DNA from: a bacterium
GTDB lineage: Bacteria; Eisenbacteria; RBG-16-71-46; CAIMUX01
Assembly (NCBI GenBank): GCA_030431975.1
Contig: JAUIHP010000003.1
Coordinates: 1 to 64,000, forward strand
Direction: 5' to 3'
Length of the DNA stretch: 64,000 bases
Below are positions 27,064 to 36,019 of the stretch, in pieces; the stretch's first letter is position 1; every line of letters starts with the position of its first letter. The notes below the pieces were generated by a model, which was given only the letters and a program-made list of their open reading frames with translations, made no database searches and had not been told where the DNA came from. The position numbers and the translations under genes were made by a program.

Positions 27064-29353
27064 CGGAATCCTCCGGGCCTTCTGTGCCGGAATCCGGCGT
27101 GCCGGAGCCAGGTGCGACGGAACCAGGTGCTTCGTCGCCCGCCGAGTCGGCCGGCGACGGCTGTGTGGCGAGGGAGCCGATGACCAAAGGCGTCTGTGGG
27201 GCCGGATCGGACCCGACAACGGCGTCCGGCGCCCCGGATCTCGACCCGGACGCCGACTCGGACGTGGATTCAGACGTCACCTCGGACCCGGACTCGGGCC
27301 CGGCTTCGTGTCCGCGTTCGTGTCCTGCCTCTTGTCCTGCCTCTTGTCCGGTCTCTTGTCCGCCTTCGGTCTCGGAATCGGGTTCCGGCTCGACGAGACG
27401 GAACGGATCTTCGCTCTCCGACGCGATCGTGTTCGTCTCGCTCAGGAAGTGGTCTTCACGGGAAATCCAAACGGCCCATTCGTTCTCGGAACTCAGGGTC
27501 GAGCGGATGATCCGTGGATTGATCGTGGAGGTGCTTTCGATCGCCGGCAGATTCCCGACGCTCTTCTTCACCAAGACCGTGCAGTCTTCCATGTCGAGGT
27601 TCGCCACGCCCGTCGATCGCACTCCACGACCTGACCCACCCTGGACGCTCAGGATTCGGAACACTCCGGTGCTCGAGCCGGAAAGCCAAACCGCCGCCAC
27701 GTCGGCTCCCACGATTCTCACTTCCTGAAGCTGGACGACACCGTCCTCGATTCGTACCCCACAGTCGAGGACGAATTCATCCGTGCTCTCGATGAGGAAG
27801 TGCTGCAGCAGTGAGGAATCCGGTCCGGCGAAGTGGACGGCCGTTCGCGGAGACGAGGCATCCGCGGGTACGACGAGACGAGCCTCGTATCGCCTCGAGC
27901 TGATCAAACGGACACTCTTGTCGATGCGCAACTGCTCCGAATAGGTTCCCGGCTCGACGCGAATCTCCTGTCCAGGTCGGGCGGAATCGATCGCGGCCTG
28001 GATCGAGGCTCCCGAAGCGACTGTGATCGGCTCCAGATTTCGTCCGTCCGACCGGGAACCTTGAAACGCAGACCTCAACGGTCCCAAAACAAGAACCGCT
28101 ACCGCCAGCAGGGCGACGAGAAGAAGAATCCGATTTCTCAGTGGGTTCCGGTGCGAGGAGTCGTCCTTGGGCATCAGGTGCCCCGCCAGCGCTACCGACT
28201 CGCGCGGGATCGGAGCGGTCGAGTCCGGGTCCGAGCCCGAGTCCGTGCCCGAGCCCGTGCCCGAGCCCAGGTCCGAGTCCGTGCCGAGGTCCGGCCTCTT
28301 CGAGATCCCCGACCAGTGCGAGCCATGGAAGGCGGTTCGATCCGGGTCTCCCTTCGTACGCGGCGGAGTCCAGTGGTCGCGCTCGATGTCATCCGAGTCC
28401 GGCAGGCGGGCGCTGTGCGTCTCCTTTGGGACTGACCGGCGCCGGCGGGACTCCCTCGGATCGGGACTCGTGTGGTCCGCATCCGGCGGAGTCGTCTTCA
28501 ACAGAGCCTCGTCGAACTCCCCCGGGTCGACATCGTCCGTCGTAGAAACCCGTTGGGTCCTTGCCCAATCATCGTCTTCGGCCCCGAAGCGAAATCCCAG
28601 CACGAGGACGACGGTGATGTTGTCCTTCCCGCCCTCAGCATTGGCTTCATCGAGCAGCTTCTCGATCGCCAGGCGCGGTTCGCGGGGATGAGAGTCGACG
28701 ATCTCTGCGATCCGTTCGCTCGTGACCAGATCCGTGAGGCCGTCGGAGCAGAGAAGGATGGCGCCATGTTCGGTGAAATCGTGGCTGCCCACCTGAACGA
28801 TCCCATCTGTACTCTGCATCTTGCCTTCACCGAGCGTGTGATAGACCTCGTTTCGTTTCGGGTGACTCATCGCCTCGACTTCGGAGATTTCCTTCCGGTC
28901 CTCGAGTTCTCCGATCGGCGACTGGTCTCTCGTCAGCTTCTGGATTCCGTTGTCGATCAGGTACAGCCGGGTGTCGCCGACGTGTCCCCAGGACACGCGG
29001 TCCGAGTCCAGGCGGGCGACCGTGGCCACGCAGGACATCCTCGGGAATTCGCGGTGTTGCGGATGATTGAGGATGCCGTCATTGGCCAGAAGAAGGGCGT
29101 CCTTCAACTGACCGGTTACATCACCACGAGGCACGGCAAGTGCTTTCGTGATCTGCGTTCGGGCCGCTTCCGCGGCGATTTCCCCGCCGTGCTCTCCCCC
29201 GACGCCGTCGATGACCGCGTAGACGCCCTCTTTCGGAATGAAGACCAATCGGTCCTCATTGCCGTCTCGAACTTCGCCGATGTCCGTTCCCGCGGCGGCT
29301 CGGATGAGCCCGGTTTCGTACGACTCGACGTGCCGTCGGCGCTTCGGCTCCAA
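27053..29353 (-). CDS. PP2C-family Ser/Thr phosphatase with TM helix and periplasmic right-handed beta-helix
   Basis: 766 aa; TTG start at 29353, 12 nt after the FHA gene. Residues 15-260 carry all PP2C metal-binding motifs: RDGNEDR, VIDGVGGEHGGEIA (Asp49), GHVGDTRLYL, LLCSDGLTD and GGKDNITVVLV. A Ser/Asp-rich linker and one TM helix (ILLLVALLAVAVLVLG) follow. The outer domain opens IQAAIDSARPGQEIRVEPGTYSE and continues as repeated strands (VRIEDGVVQLQEVRIV), typical of pectate-lyase-like beta-helices. The tail is low-complexity Glu/Gly/Ser. Mycobacterial PstP has the same phosphatase-TM layout but no beta-helix, so this is an unusual sensor. It presumably reverses phosphorylation by the next gene's kinase. 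Confidence 0.92.
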   Translation of the reverse strand: MEPKRRRHVESYETGLIRAAAGTDIGEVRDGNEDRLVFIPKEGVYAVIDGVGGEHGGEIAAEAARTQITKALAVPRGDVTGQLKDALLLANDGILNHPQHREFPRMSCVATVARLDSDRVSWGHVGDTRLYLIDNGIQKLTRDQSPIGELEDRKEISEVEAMSHPKRNEVYHTLGEGKMQSTDGIVQVGSHDFTEHGAILLCSDGLTDLVTSERIAEIVDSHPREPRLAIEKLLDEANAEGGKDNITVVLVLGFRFGAEDDDWARTQRVSTTDDVDPGEFDEALLKTTPPDADHTSPDPRESRRRRSVPKETHSARLPDSDDIERDHWTPPRTKGDPDRTAFHGSHWSGISKRPDLGTDSDLGSGTGSGTDSGSDPDSTAPIPRESVALAGHLMPKDDSSHRNPLRNRILLLVALLAVAVLVLGPLRSAFQGSRSDGRNLEPITVASGASIQAAIDSARPGQEIRVEPGTYSEQLRIDKSVRLISSRRYEARLVVPADASSPRTAVHFAGPDSSLLQHFLIESTDEFVLDCGVRIEDGVVQLQEVRIVGADVAAVWLSGSSTGVFRILSVQGGSGRGVRSTGVANLDMEDCTVLVKKSVGNLPAIESTSTINPRIIRSTLSSENEWAVWISREDHFLSETNTIASESEDPFRLVEPEPDSETEGGQETGQEAGQEAGHERGHEAGPESGSEVTSESTSESASGSRSGAPDAVVGSDPAPQTPLVIGSLATQPSPADSAGDEAPGSVAPGSGTPDSGTEGPEDSDAR
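27325..27360. repeat. Three 12-bp tandem repeats in the PP2C tail coding region
   Basis: CTGCCTCTTGTC is repeated exactly twice and once with two changes. On the coding strand it encodes the QEAG-type repeats in the low-complexity C-terminal tail. Its length may vary by slippage. Confidence 0.7.
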
Positions 29354-29365
29354 GGTCAGAACTCG

Positions 29366-30202
29366 CTAGATAATGCCGGTGAACTGAATCGTGACCGACT
29401 TGGCCAGGCTGATCGTGCTCCGCTTCGGAAGAGAGACCCATTCGGCTTCGACAAGTTCTCCGGAATCGGTTTCATACGGCGCTGGGATCTGCTTCTTGTC
29501 CACCCAGGTGCCTTGCACACTCCGGTCCTGGATCTCGAAGCCGGTCCCGGGTAGGTAGCGGATGGCGAGATGTTCACGGGATACCTTGTCCTCAGCCTTG
29601 AGAGGAAGGTCGACCCTCTTGTTGGGAACCTCGCGTCCCACGACGATCATCGCATTCTCCATCTCGTAGGGGAACGTGCCCCGTTGGTCGTAACAAACGA
29701 GTTGGGCATACATCGTCTTGAAGGTGGCAGAAGCGTTGTTGGCAACCCGGCTCGTCCGTGAGATCCGCACCGTAGGCGTACCACTGCCGAAGTCCGGATT
29801 CTCCTGAACGGCAAGGATCGAGGAAACCTCGACATCGTCGACCGGGAACGACTCGTCATCGTGCGGAATCATCTGGATGTCCCAGAAGTTCGATGCCGGC
29901 TGGTGGCGGAGGAGCTCCGATCCGTCCTTGCGACGAAACGGGTTTCGGGATCTCGATTTCTCGAGGTTGGCCTCGTTGACGCGCTGGATCGCCAGACTCA
30001 GTGCGATCCCGGCCTCCTCTTCGAGCTGTTCCCGAACCGGGGCAAGACGATCATATACGTCGCGATGTATGCGGACGAGATAGAGGGACGGAGCCAGGAC
30101 TTTGGTGACGAACGGCTCTTTGTTCTCTTCCATGTGGTCGACGATTTCATCGATCACCTCGCGCGCGGTGATCAGTCTTCCGCTCTGTGTATTCGAACCC
30201 AT
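29366..30202 (-). CDS. FHA-domain protein with FhaA-like N-terminus
   Basis: 278 aa. ATG at 30202 has AGGAA 8 nt upstream. The N-terminal part (APSLYLVRIHRDVYDRLAPV..., IALSLAIQRVNEAN) resembles the DUF3662 domain of FhaA. The C-terminal FHA domain has VGRE, then DKVSREHLAIRYLPGTGFEIQD, then QGTWVDKKQIP; the SRxH is intact while the usual Asn-Gly is Gln-Gly. It probably binds phosphothreonine on a partner of the downstream kinase. The following PP2C gene begins 12 nt after its stop, so co-transcription is near certain. It is the first of two FHA genes that bracket the PP2C, kinase and SEDS-PBP genes. Confidence 0.85.
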   Translation of the reverse strand: MGSNTQSGRLITAREVIDEIVDHMEENKEPFVTKVLAPSLYLVRIHRDVYDRLAPVREQLEEEAGIALSLAIQRVNEANLEKSRSRNPFRRKDGSELLRHQPASNFWDIQMIPHDDESFPVDDVEVSSILAVQENPDFGSGTPTVRISRTSRVANNASATFKTMYAQLVCYDQRGTFPYEMENAMIVVGREVPNKRVDLPLKAEDKVSREHLAIRYLPGTGFEIQDRSVQGTWVDKKQIPAPYETDSGELVEAEWVSLPKRSTISLAKSVTIQFTGII

Positions 30203-30347
30203 CAATCCAGTTCCTGTTGAGTCGATAAAGCGTCGATACGAGGGAGGTTCCGGCGCCTGGCAGTGGGCGGCAGAACGTCGTCTGCACCGGAGAGCCTACG
30301 ACATTCGGAGGTCCGTGGAACACTCCGATCTTCCCGGTACTACCTCG

Positions 30348-30713
30348 TCAATGGGGGCGCGACTTGTCTTCCGGGTCACGCGGGTCATCCGGGCCATCCG
30401 AGGAGGAACGCAACGTCTCGGAGCTGTCTCGACGAATCTCGAATCCCTGCTCCAGCAGTGCCAGAATCGTGGCCCGAACCGTGCGTCGATCCACCTCACG
30501 CTCCTCCGGCGGCAGGCTTGGATACGGGACCAAAGATGGGTGGGTCTTCCTCTTCGCGTCATGCTCTTTTCCCAACCGCCATCCCTCCGAGATCCGTATG
30601 GCGGCCCATTCATCGTGAACCCTGGCCGCCAGGACTTCGACGACCCGGTCCACGTCTACCGGAATCTCCAACCCGATGGTCTCCTGTATCGACCGTGGAA
30701 GGTATTCGTTCAT
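30348..30713 (-). CDS. Single RyR-domain protein
   Basis: 121 aa. Almost the whole protein is one RyR (ryanodine-receptor repeat) domain: LAARVHDEWAAIRISEGW, then a Lys/His-rich KRKTHPSLVPY, then EVDRRTVRATILALLEQG. This is the classic bacterial pattern HxxWxxxRxxxGW...K.HP.LVPY. The function of bacterial RyR domains is not settled; they occur as ligand or peptide sensors in conflict and signalling loci. A charged tail follows. It lies 36 nt after the TrkA-N/RyR gene and 145 nt before the first FHA gene. Confidence 0.88.
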   Translation of the reverse strand: MNEYLPRSIQETIGLEIPVDVDRVVEVLAARVHDEWAAIRISEGWRLGKEHDAKRKTHPSLVPYPSLPPEEREVDRRTVRATILALLEQGFEIRRDSSETLRSSSDGPDDPRDPEDKSRPH

Positions 30714-30749
30714 GCCGTGCCTTTGTTGAATCGCTCAGCCAACGATCGT

Positions 30750-32663
30750 TCAAGTTGTCCAAGTCAGTCCCGCGGCGTCCAAGTGCAAGATGGCCCGCCG
30801 GACGGTATTCCGAACACGATCCTTTACTTCGTCCGGTAGAGAGCCCGTGGGCGCAGCTTGTGTCGCGTCCCAACCAATCAACTCATTGTGGCGCTTTGTG
30901 GAGTCCTCTCGTCGGGATCCGTAGGTCCAACCCTCTGCATACCGTTGGCTCATCCATCTTCGGTGTTCGCGCCGGGCGACTTCCTCCAACAAGTCGTCCT
31001 CGAGCACCTTCGCTGGCGAAGGAACCGCCCCGACCGCTTCCTTGCGGAAGACGCGAACGCCAACAGAGTGCAGGATGGCGATGATCGCGTCGACGGCGGC
31101 AAAACTGTCGCTCTGAAGTGCCTGGTGCTCCGGCTTGTCCCGCTTCAGCTCGTCCCACTTGGGATAGTTACCTCCCGACCGGCCCTGATACTCGTCATGA
31201 ATCTGCCTCGCCAGAGCCTCGTAGATTCCGCCGACGACGAGATCGATATGCGTCCGCCGGCCGAAAACGGAAAACCACTCGATCTGTGGAATGCCCAAGG
31301 CCAGGCGGCCGGCTCCCGTCAACGCGGTGACGGTGCAAATCACGATTCGGACGTCGTCCTGATAGCGGCGGGCAATGAGTCGAGCCAGACGGAGAGACGT
31401 GGAAAGATCGTCCAGGCAGACATAGATGACGCTCTTCGCAGCACGATTCCCTGTCCCTTGGAGCTGCAGGACGTCACTCGCGGGTTGCTGCGGCGTGGCG
31501 GCGGATCGGGGGGCGAGGGAGTCCAGGAGTCCCGTCGACTCGTAGACGATGTCCTTGGGCTCGATGGCAAAACGCGACGTGATCGCGACCGCTTCGTCGG
31601 CCGTGTGGACCGTGCAGTATTCCGCGCCGAAGTGCGACTCGATCGACTCCGCGACCTGCTTCGCGGCCGGGGCCAAGAGTCGAACGGCCATGGGTTGATC
31701 CCACACGTGGCCGGCCTGGACGTTGCTTCCGTCCGGGAACTGGACGGCCTCCGGACCGTTGGCCTTGGCGACACGTGACCAGACGACACCCAGATTGTGG
31801 AGAAGGCTGCGGGCAAAGTCGGTGTCCCCGACGATGGTTACGGAAAGAGGAGCCAACCCGCCGGACGCACCGACGGTGAAGGCCGGCTGTTCCATCAGTA
31901 AGGCTCTCGCACCCGTGTCATTGGTGCAGAAGCACCGGATGTTGGGCGAGCCCGGCTTACGGTTCTCGAGAACTCCGCTCCAGATCAAGCCGGGATCGTT
32001 GACGTGGACGTATGCGACCGGAACCGAGGTCTTTCGTCCCTGAGCCACGGTTAATCTTGCAAACAATTCGTCCAGCAACTCGAGGACTTCGATGGTCACG
32101 ACGTCAGAGCCGACGAAGCTGTAGATGCGATGGGCTCTCCGTGCACCGAGTCGCTCGAGAAGTGAGGCATCCCTCACGTCGCTCTCGACAAGGTAGCGAT
32201 TCCCGCTTCCATCGGATGCGCCGAATCGGTCGGCATTGCGTCCAACCGGATTGCAATCCACGCCGACGATGTCGGACTGTGGCAATGCCTGCGACAGCCA
32301 CAGCCCCTTCTTCCCTACTCCGAGAAGAATCACGTGGCTCGATTGGGTCATGGCCCGTTTTGCGTTGATCTGCCCGGCAAAGAAGAAGACCAACGTTCGT
32401 ATGCCGGCCACGCCGGCCGTAATCGGCGCAAGGATCTTTGCGATGGTGAGGGCGACGTGGGAATTGTCGCCGTGGGCCTCCAGTTGGGAATTGAGCGCGA
32501 AGAGTTGCAGCGAGAGATGAATCCGGTCCCAGAAGTTCCACTCAACGCCAACTGGCGGACGGACTTGGCCGAAGCCGTAGATCCCGAGAAACAACGTCAT
32601 GATGGCCAAAACCAAGGAAGCCAGGTACCAGGGATCGAATCGCTTCAGCCTCGTCACGTCCAT
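30750..32663 (-). CDS. Membrane protein with TrkA-N (RCK) Rossmann domains and C-terminal RyR domain
   Basis: 637 aa; ATG at 32663 preceded by a G-rich ribosome site. Two TM helices (about 14-34 and 72-93) flank LSLQLFALNSQLEAHG, an arrangement seen in two-TM TrkA-N proteins. HVILLGVGKKGLWLSQ is a dinucleotide-binding GxGxxG strand-turn, and at least two further Rossmann-like units follow (LSVTIVGDTDFARSLL; SVIYVCLDDLSTSLRLARLIA). The last 85 residues are an RyR domain (ARREHRRWMSQRYAEGWTYG, KRHNELIGWD). RCK domains bind NAD(H) or nucleotides and often gate ion flux; here a nucleotide-sensing membrane protein is likely. It is the first gene of the ten-gene array. Confidence 0.88.
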   Translation of the reverse strand: MDVTRLKRFDPWYLASLVLAIMTLFLGIYGFGQVRPPVGVEWNFWDRIHLSLQLFALNSQLEAHGDNSHVALTIAKILAPITAGVAGIRTLVFFFAGQINAKRAMTQSSHVILLGVGKKGLWLSQALPQSDIVGVDCNPVGRNADRFGASDGSGNRYLVESDVRDASLLERLGARRAHRIYSFVGSDVVTIEVLELLDELFARLTVAQGRKTSVPVAYVHVNDPGLIWSGVLENRKPGSPNIRCFCTNDTGARALLMEQPAFTVGASGGLAPLSVTIVGDTDFARSLLHNLGVVWSRVAKANGPEAVQFPDGSNVQAGHVWDQPMAVRLLAPAAKQVAESIESHFGAEYCTVHTADEAVAITSRFAIEPKDIVYESTGLLDSLAPRSAATPQQPASDVLQLQGTGNRAAKSVIYVCLDDLSTSLRLARLIARRYQDDVRIVICTVTALTGAGRLALGIPQIEWFSVFGRRTHIDLVVGGIYEALARQIHDEYQGRSGGNYPKWDELKRDKPEHQALQSDSFAAVDAIIAILHSVGVRVFRKEAVGAVPSPAKVLEDDLLEEVARREHRRWMSQRYAEGWTYGSRREDSTKRHNELIGWDATQAAPTGSLPDEVKDRVRNTVRRAILHLDAAGLTWTT

Positions 32664-32756
32664 TGGGCGCCCCCGTTCCCGATCGCTCTTGTGGGATTCC
32701 TAGTTTCGCACAATTCGAGGAATGCTTGCAGGCTGAGGATTTGGATCTAGAGAGTT

Positions 32757-33197
32757 CTAGCGTCTGTGGGGCACTCTACGTGCCGGTGGAGACACCCTTG
32801 TGTCCCCGGCAGGAACCGCGAGCTGCCGCTCCAACATCGCGAACACATCGATGACTTCAGGGGCCTCGAAGGCGCGGTTCCTTCTTCCCAACGTAAACTG
32901 CGCCAGGACTCCCGCTTCCTCGAGACGCCCGATGGCCGAGTTCGTGGACTGAAACGAACGCTCGATCAGAGTGGCAGCACTCTTCGCCGTGATGATCGGC
33001 GCTCCCGGAAGACGCTCGATCAGACGCTCCGCAGCCGATCCTGATCGAATGCGCCCCAATCTCCGACGCCACTCCGCCTTTAGCTCGGCAACACGGGCTT
33101 CGAAAGCCAACGCATCTTCGGCCGCTCGTCGGCAAGCCTTGGCGAAGAACGCGACCCATTGATTGACGGCTTCGTGGGCCGCGTTCGAGTGAGCCAA
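32757..33197 (-). pseudogene. C-terminal remnant of a Fic-family protein
   Basis: 146 codons with a TTG as the only start and a stop 12 nt upstream of it. It resembles the helical end plus winged-helix tail of Fic proteins (WVAFFAKACRRAAEDALAFE, TAKSAATLIERSFQSTNSAIGRLEEAGVL, GRRNRAFEAPEVIDVF). The AMPylation motif HPFxxGNGR is absent and would lie upstream, where no matching frame exists. So it is either a truncated fic gene or a free-standing winged-helix regulator; the first is more likely. Confidence 0.6.
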
Positions 33198-33347
33198 GCC
33201 GCCCCCTTATTTCGGGTTACGTCATAACCTTGAATGAGGAGAGGTCTAATTCAGGGTTCCTGCAAGGATCCCGAGGCACCCAGCCGAGCCAGTCGGCGAC
33301 GCACCGGGCTAGGCCCAACCGGACAATTTGATTACCCTTCCGCCACG

Positions 33348-34283
33348 ATGAAGACAGAACTCGGATTCAACGCTGCTCATGCGGAAACCCTCCGCACCGT
33401 CCTTCCGGACGCCGTCTCCGACGACGACTCGCCTCTCAACTACACCGCCCTCCGCGGCTTCCTCTTCGCCGTCGTGACCGCTCCGGATCTCTACAACCCG
33501 AGCGAAGTCCTTCCTTGGATCTTCCAGGAAGGGGACGACGAACCCGTCTTTGAGGACGAATCGTCGGTCGGCCGATTCATGTCAGCTCTCATGTCCCTAT
33601 GGAACGACATGGTCGATCGGACAGAGGACGAGGACTTCTCGTTGGAGTGGTTGATCGGCGCCGATGTTGTCGACGACGCGCTGGTTCACGACTGGTCCTT
33701 CGGTTTCGCCCGCGGCTCCCGCCTCGTCGGGGAGAGCTGGCACGACGCCGTTCCTCCCACCGACCTAGGCGAGGACGACGAAGGATATGATGTCGTCGAA
33801 GAACGCGATGCAGACGACGACAGCAACGTAGTTGATAAGGACGAGAATACAGAGGGTGAGGACGACCGCGCCGATGAGGACGAAGCCGAAGTTGAGAACG
33901 GCGGCGTCGATCAGGACAATGCTGAGAATGAGATCGACGTATTCGAGGAGGACGATGACGAAGAGCCCACGTTACACGACCTCATCAACTTCTACCGCCT
34001 CGACCTCATGATTCTCGGTGACACGCCCTTTCGGGAGGCCCTGTTTGAGGGCAACAAGGAAGCCGAAGCCGTCGTCATGAAGCGGGCCCGTGCGCAGTTC
34101 CTGGAATCCGCCCGAGAGCTCGCGTCATGGGGACACGCCTTTGCTGAGGCATCGGTGGACAATCCAGGCGACGAGCGGATCTATCATCCGACGGAACCCA
34201 TTCGAAAAGACCCGGAGCCGGGGCGGAACGATCCCTGCCCGTGCGGGAGCGGGAAGAAGTACAAGAAGTGCTGCCTGCACTGA
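33348..34283 (+). CDS. UPF0149 (YecA-like) protein with acidic linker and SEC-C zinc motif
   Basis: 311 aa from the ATG at 33348. Residues 10-140 look like the UPF0149/YgfB-YecA helical domain ([41 protein letters not shown]). Residues about 145-205 are almost only Asp/Glu. A second helical part ([22 protein letters not shown]) follows. The C-terminus is the SEC-C motif [16 protein letters not shown], the zinc finger also found at the end of SecA. YecA binds ribosomes and SecA in E. coli, so a role near protein export or translation is possible. The acidic insert is not usual in the family. Confidence 0.85.
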   Translation: MKTELGFNAAHAETLRTVLPDAVSDDDSPLNYTALRGFLFAVVTAPDLYNPSEVLPWIFQEGDDEPVFEDESSVGRFMSALMSLWNDMVDRTEDEDFSLEWLIGADVVDDALVHDWSFGFARGSRLVGESWHDAVPPTDLGEDDEGYDVVEERDADDDSNVVDKDENTEGEDDRADEDEAEVENGGVDQDNAENEIDVFEEDDDEEPTLHDLINFYRLDLMILGDTPFREALFEGNKEAEAVVMKRARAQFLESARELASWGHAFAEASVDNPGDERIYHPTEPIRKDPEPGRNDPCPCGSGKKYKKCCLH

Positions 34284-34322
34284 GGGAGTGGTAGCGGAGC
34301 CACACTCCACGATGCGTGCTCC

Positions 34323-34344
34323 GGACGACGACGAGCGGTCGTCC
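34323..34344. terminator. Hairpin between convergent genes
   Basis: GGACGAC and GTCGTCC form a perfect 7-bp stem around an 8-nt loop, between the UPF0149 stop (34283) and the minus-strand stop at 34390. There is no T-tract. Confidence 0.4.
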
Positions 34345-34389
34345 CTACAACACACAACGACCCGAGCCTCGCGAAAGAGCTCCGCCGTT

Positions 34390-35493
34390 CTACATCACAA
34401 CCACCCGCTTCGCTCCCGTACTCCAGCCGACCCGCACCCAGTACGTCCCCGGCCGAAGACCGAGATCCGCAAGCGTCACGCTCCACCGGCCCGCCCCGTC
34501 GGCGACCAGTGGCAGCGTGAGCACTCGGCGTCCCTGGGCGTCGAAGAGATCCGCGCGCTCGGAGTTCGCGCGGCTCTCCTCGACGAAGTCCAGATCGGAA
34601 CGCGAACCGACGGCTCCCAGCTCGAGCCGTCCGTTCCGGGGAACGGGATTGGGAGAGACCGTCCACTGAGTCTCGACACGGGCGAACGACACACTGGCCG
34701 TACTGCCGAGAAGCTCGAGCGGAAGATCGAGGAAGAAGGACTCCAGATCGGAGTCATACTGTGGCGACGCAAGCTCGGGATTCTCGACACTGCCGTCGCC
34801 CGCCGCCAAAGCTCCGCCGAAGAGCACGCGAAAGTCCTCGGCGAAGATTTCATGCGGACGGTAAGCGTGGGCAGCAGCCTGATGAAAGACGCTCTCGTCT
34901 TCCAGCCCACGCAAACCGCGATAGTCGTCCCATCCTTTCGTGTCGGAGTCGGGAAGCAAACGGTGGTGAACGATGTGACCGAACTCGTGAGTCGTCACCT
35001 GGTGCACGGTCTCGGCGGGAACGGGATTCATTCCAGGGCTGAGATAGATTCCGTGTTCGTCGGCCGAAGAATCGAGAAGGCCGGAACGCGGATAGGGCAG
35101 AACGAAGATGGGCACGTCGGCGGGCAAAAGGAAGTCCATGGGTAACGCCGACAGCGCGTCCAGAACCTCGGCCGTATCCATCGGGAAGAAGCCTTCGACA
35201 CTTGGGTTGGTGATCTCCGGATCATCGACATCGTCGATCAAACGCCAGGTCACTCCGCCGCGATCCGTAAAGAGAAGCGCGCCGTCGGGAGCAACAGTCG
35301 TGTAGTAGTCGAGGATCTCCTGCGGCGAAACGACGACGACGCCGGGCGCGCCATCCACCGCCTGGCTGGCCCAGCTGCTGACCGGGGCGACCGCCACGCC
35401 GATCGACGCGATCAAGCCCGGGACCGCCACGAGTGCGGACGCGTGAATGCCCAAGGTCGAACGGCGTCGTGATTGGCTGCCCAAGTCGGTCAT
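34390..35493 (-). CDS. Secreted zincin-type metalloprotease-like protein with T9SS sorting domain
   Basis: 367 aa from the ATG at 35493, which has AAGGGAG 5 nt upstream; a longer frame to 35559 lacks a ribosome site. The N-terminus is a signal-like hydrophobic stretch (ASALVAVPGLIASIGVAVAP). The core has HEFGHIVHH, an HExxH zinc motif, with HEIFAEDFRVLFG about 60 residues later, which may supply a third ligand. The last 85 residues (NPVPRNGRLELG, DLFDAQGRRVLTL, AKRVVVM) are a FlgD-like T9SS tail. It is likely a surface or secreted metallopeptidase with unknown substrate. Confidence 0.8.
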   Translation of the reverse strand: MTDLGSQSRRRSTLGIHASALVAVPGLIASIGVAVAPVSSWASQAVDGAPGVVVVSPQEILDYYTTVAPDGALLFTDRGGVTWRLIDDVDDPEITNPSVEGFFPMDTAEVLDALSALPMDFLLPADVPIFVLPYPRSGLLDSSADEHGIYLSPGMNPVPAETVHQVTTHEFGHIVHHRLLPDSDTKGWDDYRGLRGLEDESVFHQAAAHAYRPHEIFAEDFRVLFGGALAAGDGSVENPELASPQYDSDLESFFLDLPLELLGSTASVSFARVETQWTVSPNPVPRNGRLELGAVGSRSDLDFVEESRANSERADLFDAQGRRVLTLPLVADGAGRWSVTLADLGLRPGTYWVRVGWSTGAKRVVVM

Positions 35494-36019
35494 GTCGGCT
35501 CCCTTCTGCCATAGACATAGCGAGATCCGTGCCACAACGGACAAGTCGTTGGAAATCAAGCCGTTGACTGTGCCGGCACCGGGATGGATTGCGGTGGGAG
35601 GCTCACGAGGAGGGGCGTCCGGACCGTCGCGAGCGGGCCAAGAAACATGACCTCAACGAGTTAGGCGAGGAGGGGCATTCCGGCCTTATGGGGTGAGGGC
35701 CACCCGCCGCGGTGTGGCCGGATACCCGCGCCTTGATCGCGTCCCGCTACAGTTGAATGGCCTGTACCAAGCCTTGAGCCCGTCACCGGCTGGGCTTCGC
35801 CGGTGCGCTTCTGTTCGGGACCGGATAGTCCATCCGGGCGCAACTGCCCGTCACGCAGCACGATGTTGTCCGAGCGTATTCTTGCTGTCACAAACTTGTT
35901 CCCGTACATGCAGTTGTAAGGCCACCACCCCCTTGGCACACCGGTTGCTCCGTGAGCCTTGACCGGTGTTCACATCCGGCCGGCCCGACACTTCCGTGAA
36001 CTCAATTGGGGGTTAAAGA
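35494..36019. other. Intergenic region, divergent promoters, no gene seen
   Basis: 526 bp between two divergent genes for secreted proteins. No reading frame looks coding on either strand. A 7-bp inverted repeat (CACCGGC...GCCGGTG) occurs near 35787-35808, and a more AT-rich stretch (ACAAACTTGTTCCCG) occurs near 35890. No tRNA, riboswitch or attachment site could be recognised. Confidence 0.5.

Noticed and set aside
27064..27219. Longer N-terminus for the array kinase
   Set aside because: The Arg/Pro/Ser-rich extension lies fully inside the PP2C gene; the ATG at 27063 has a proper GGAGG.
35494..36019. Possible tRNA or small RNA in the 526-bp gap
   Set aside because: No cloverleaf, no TTC-arm motif and only a weak 7-bp dyad could be found.
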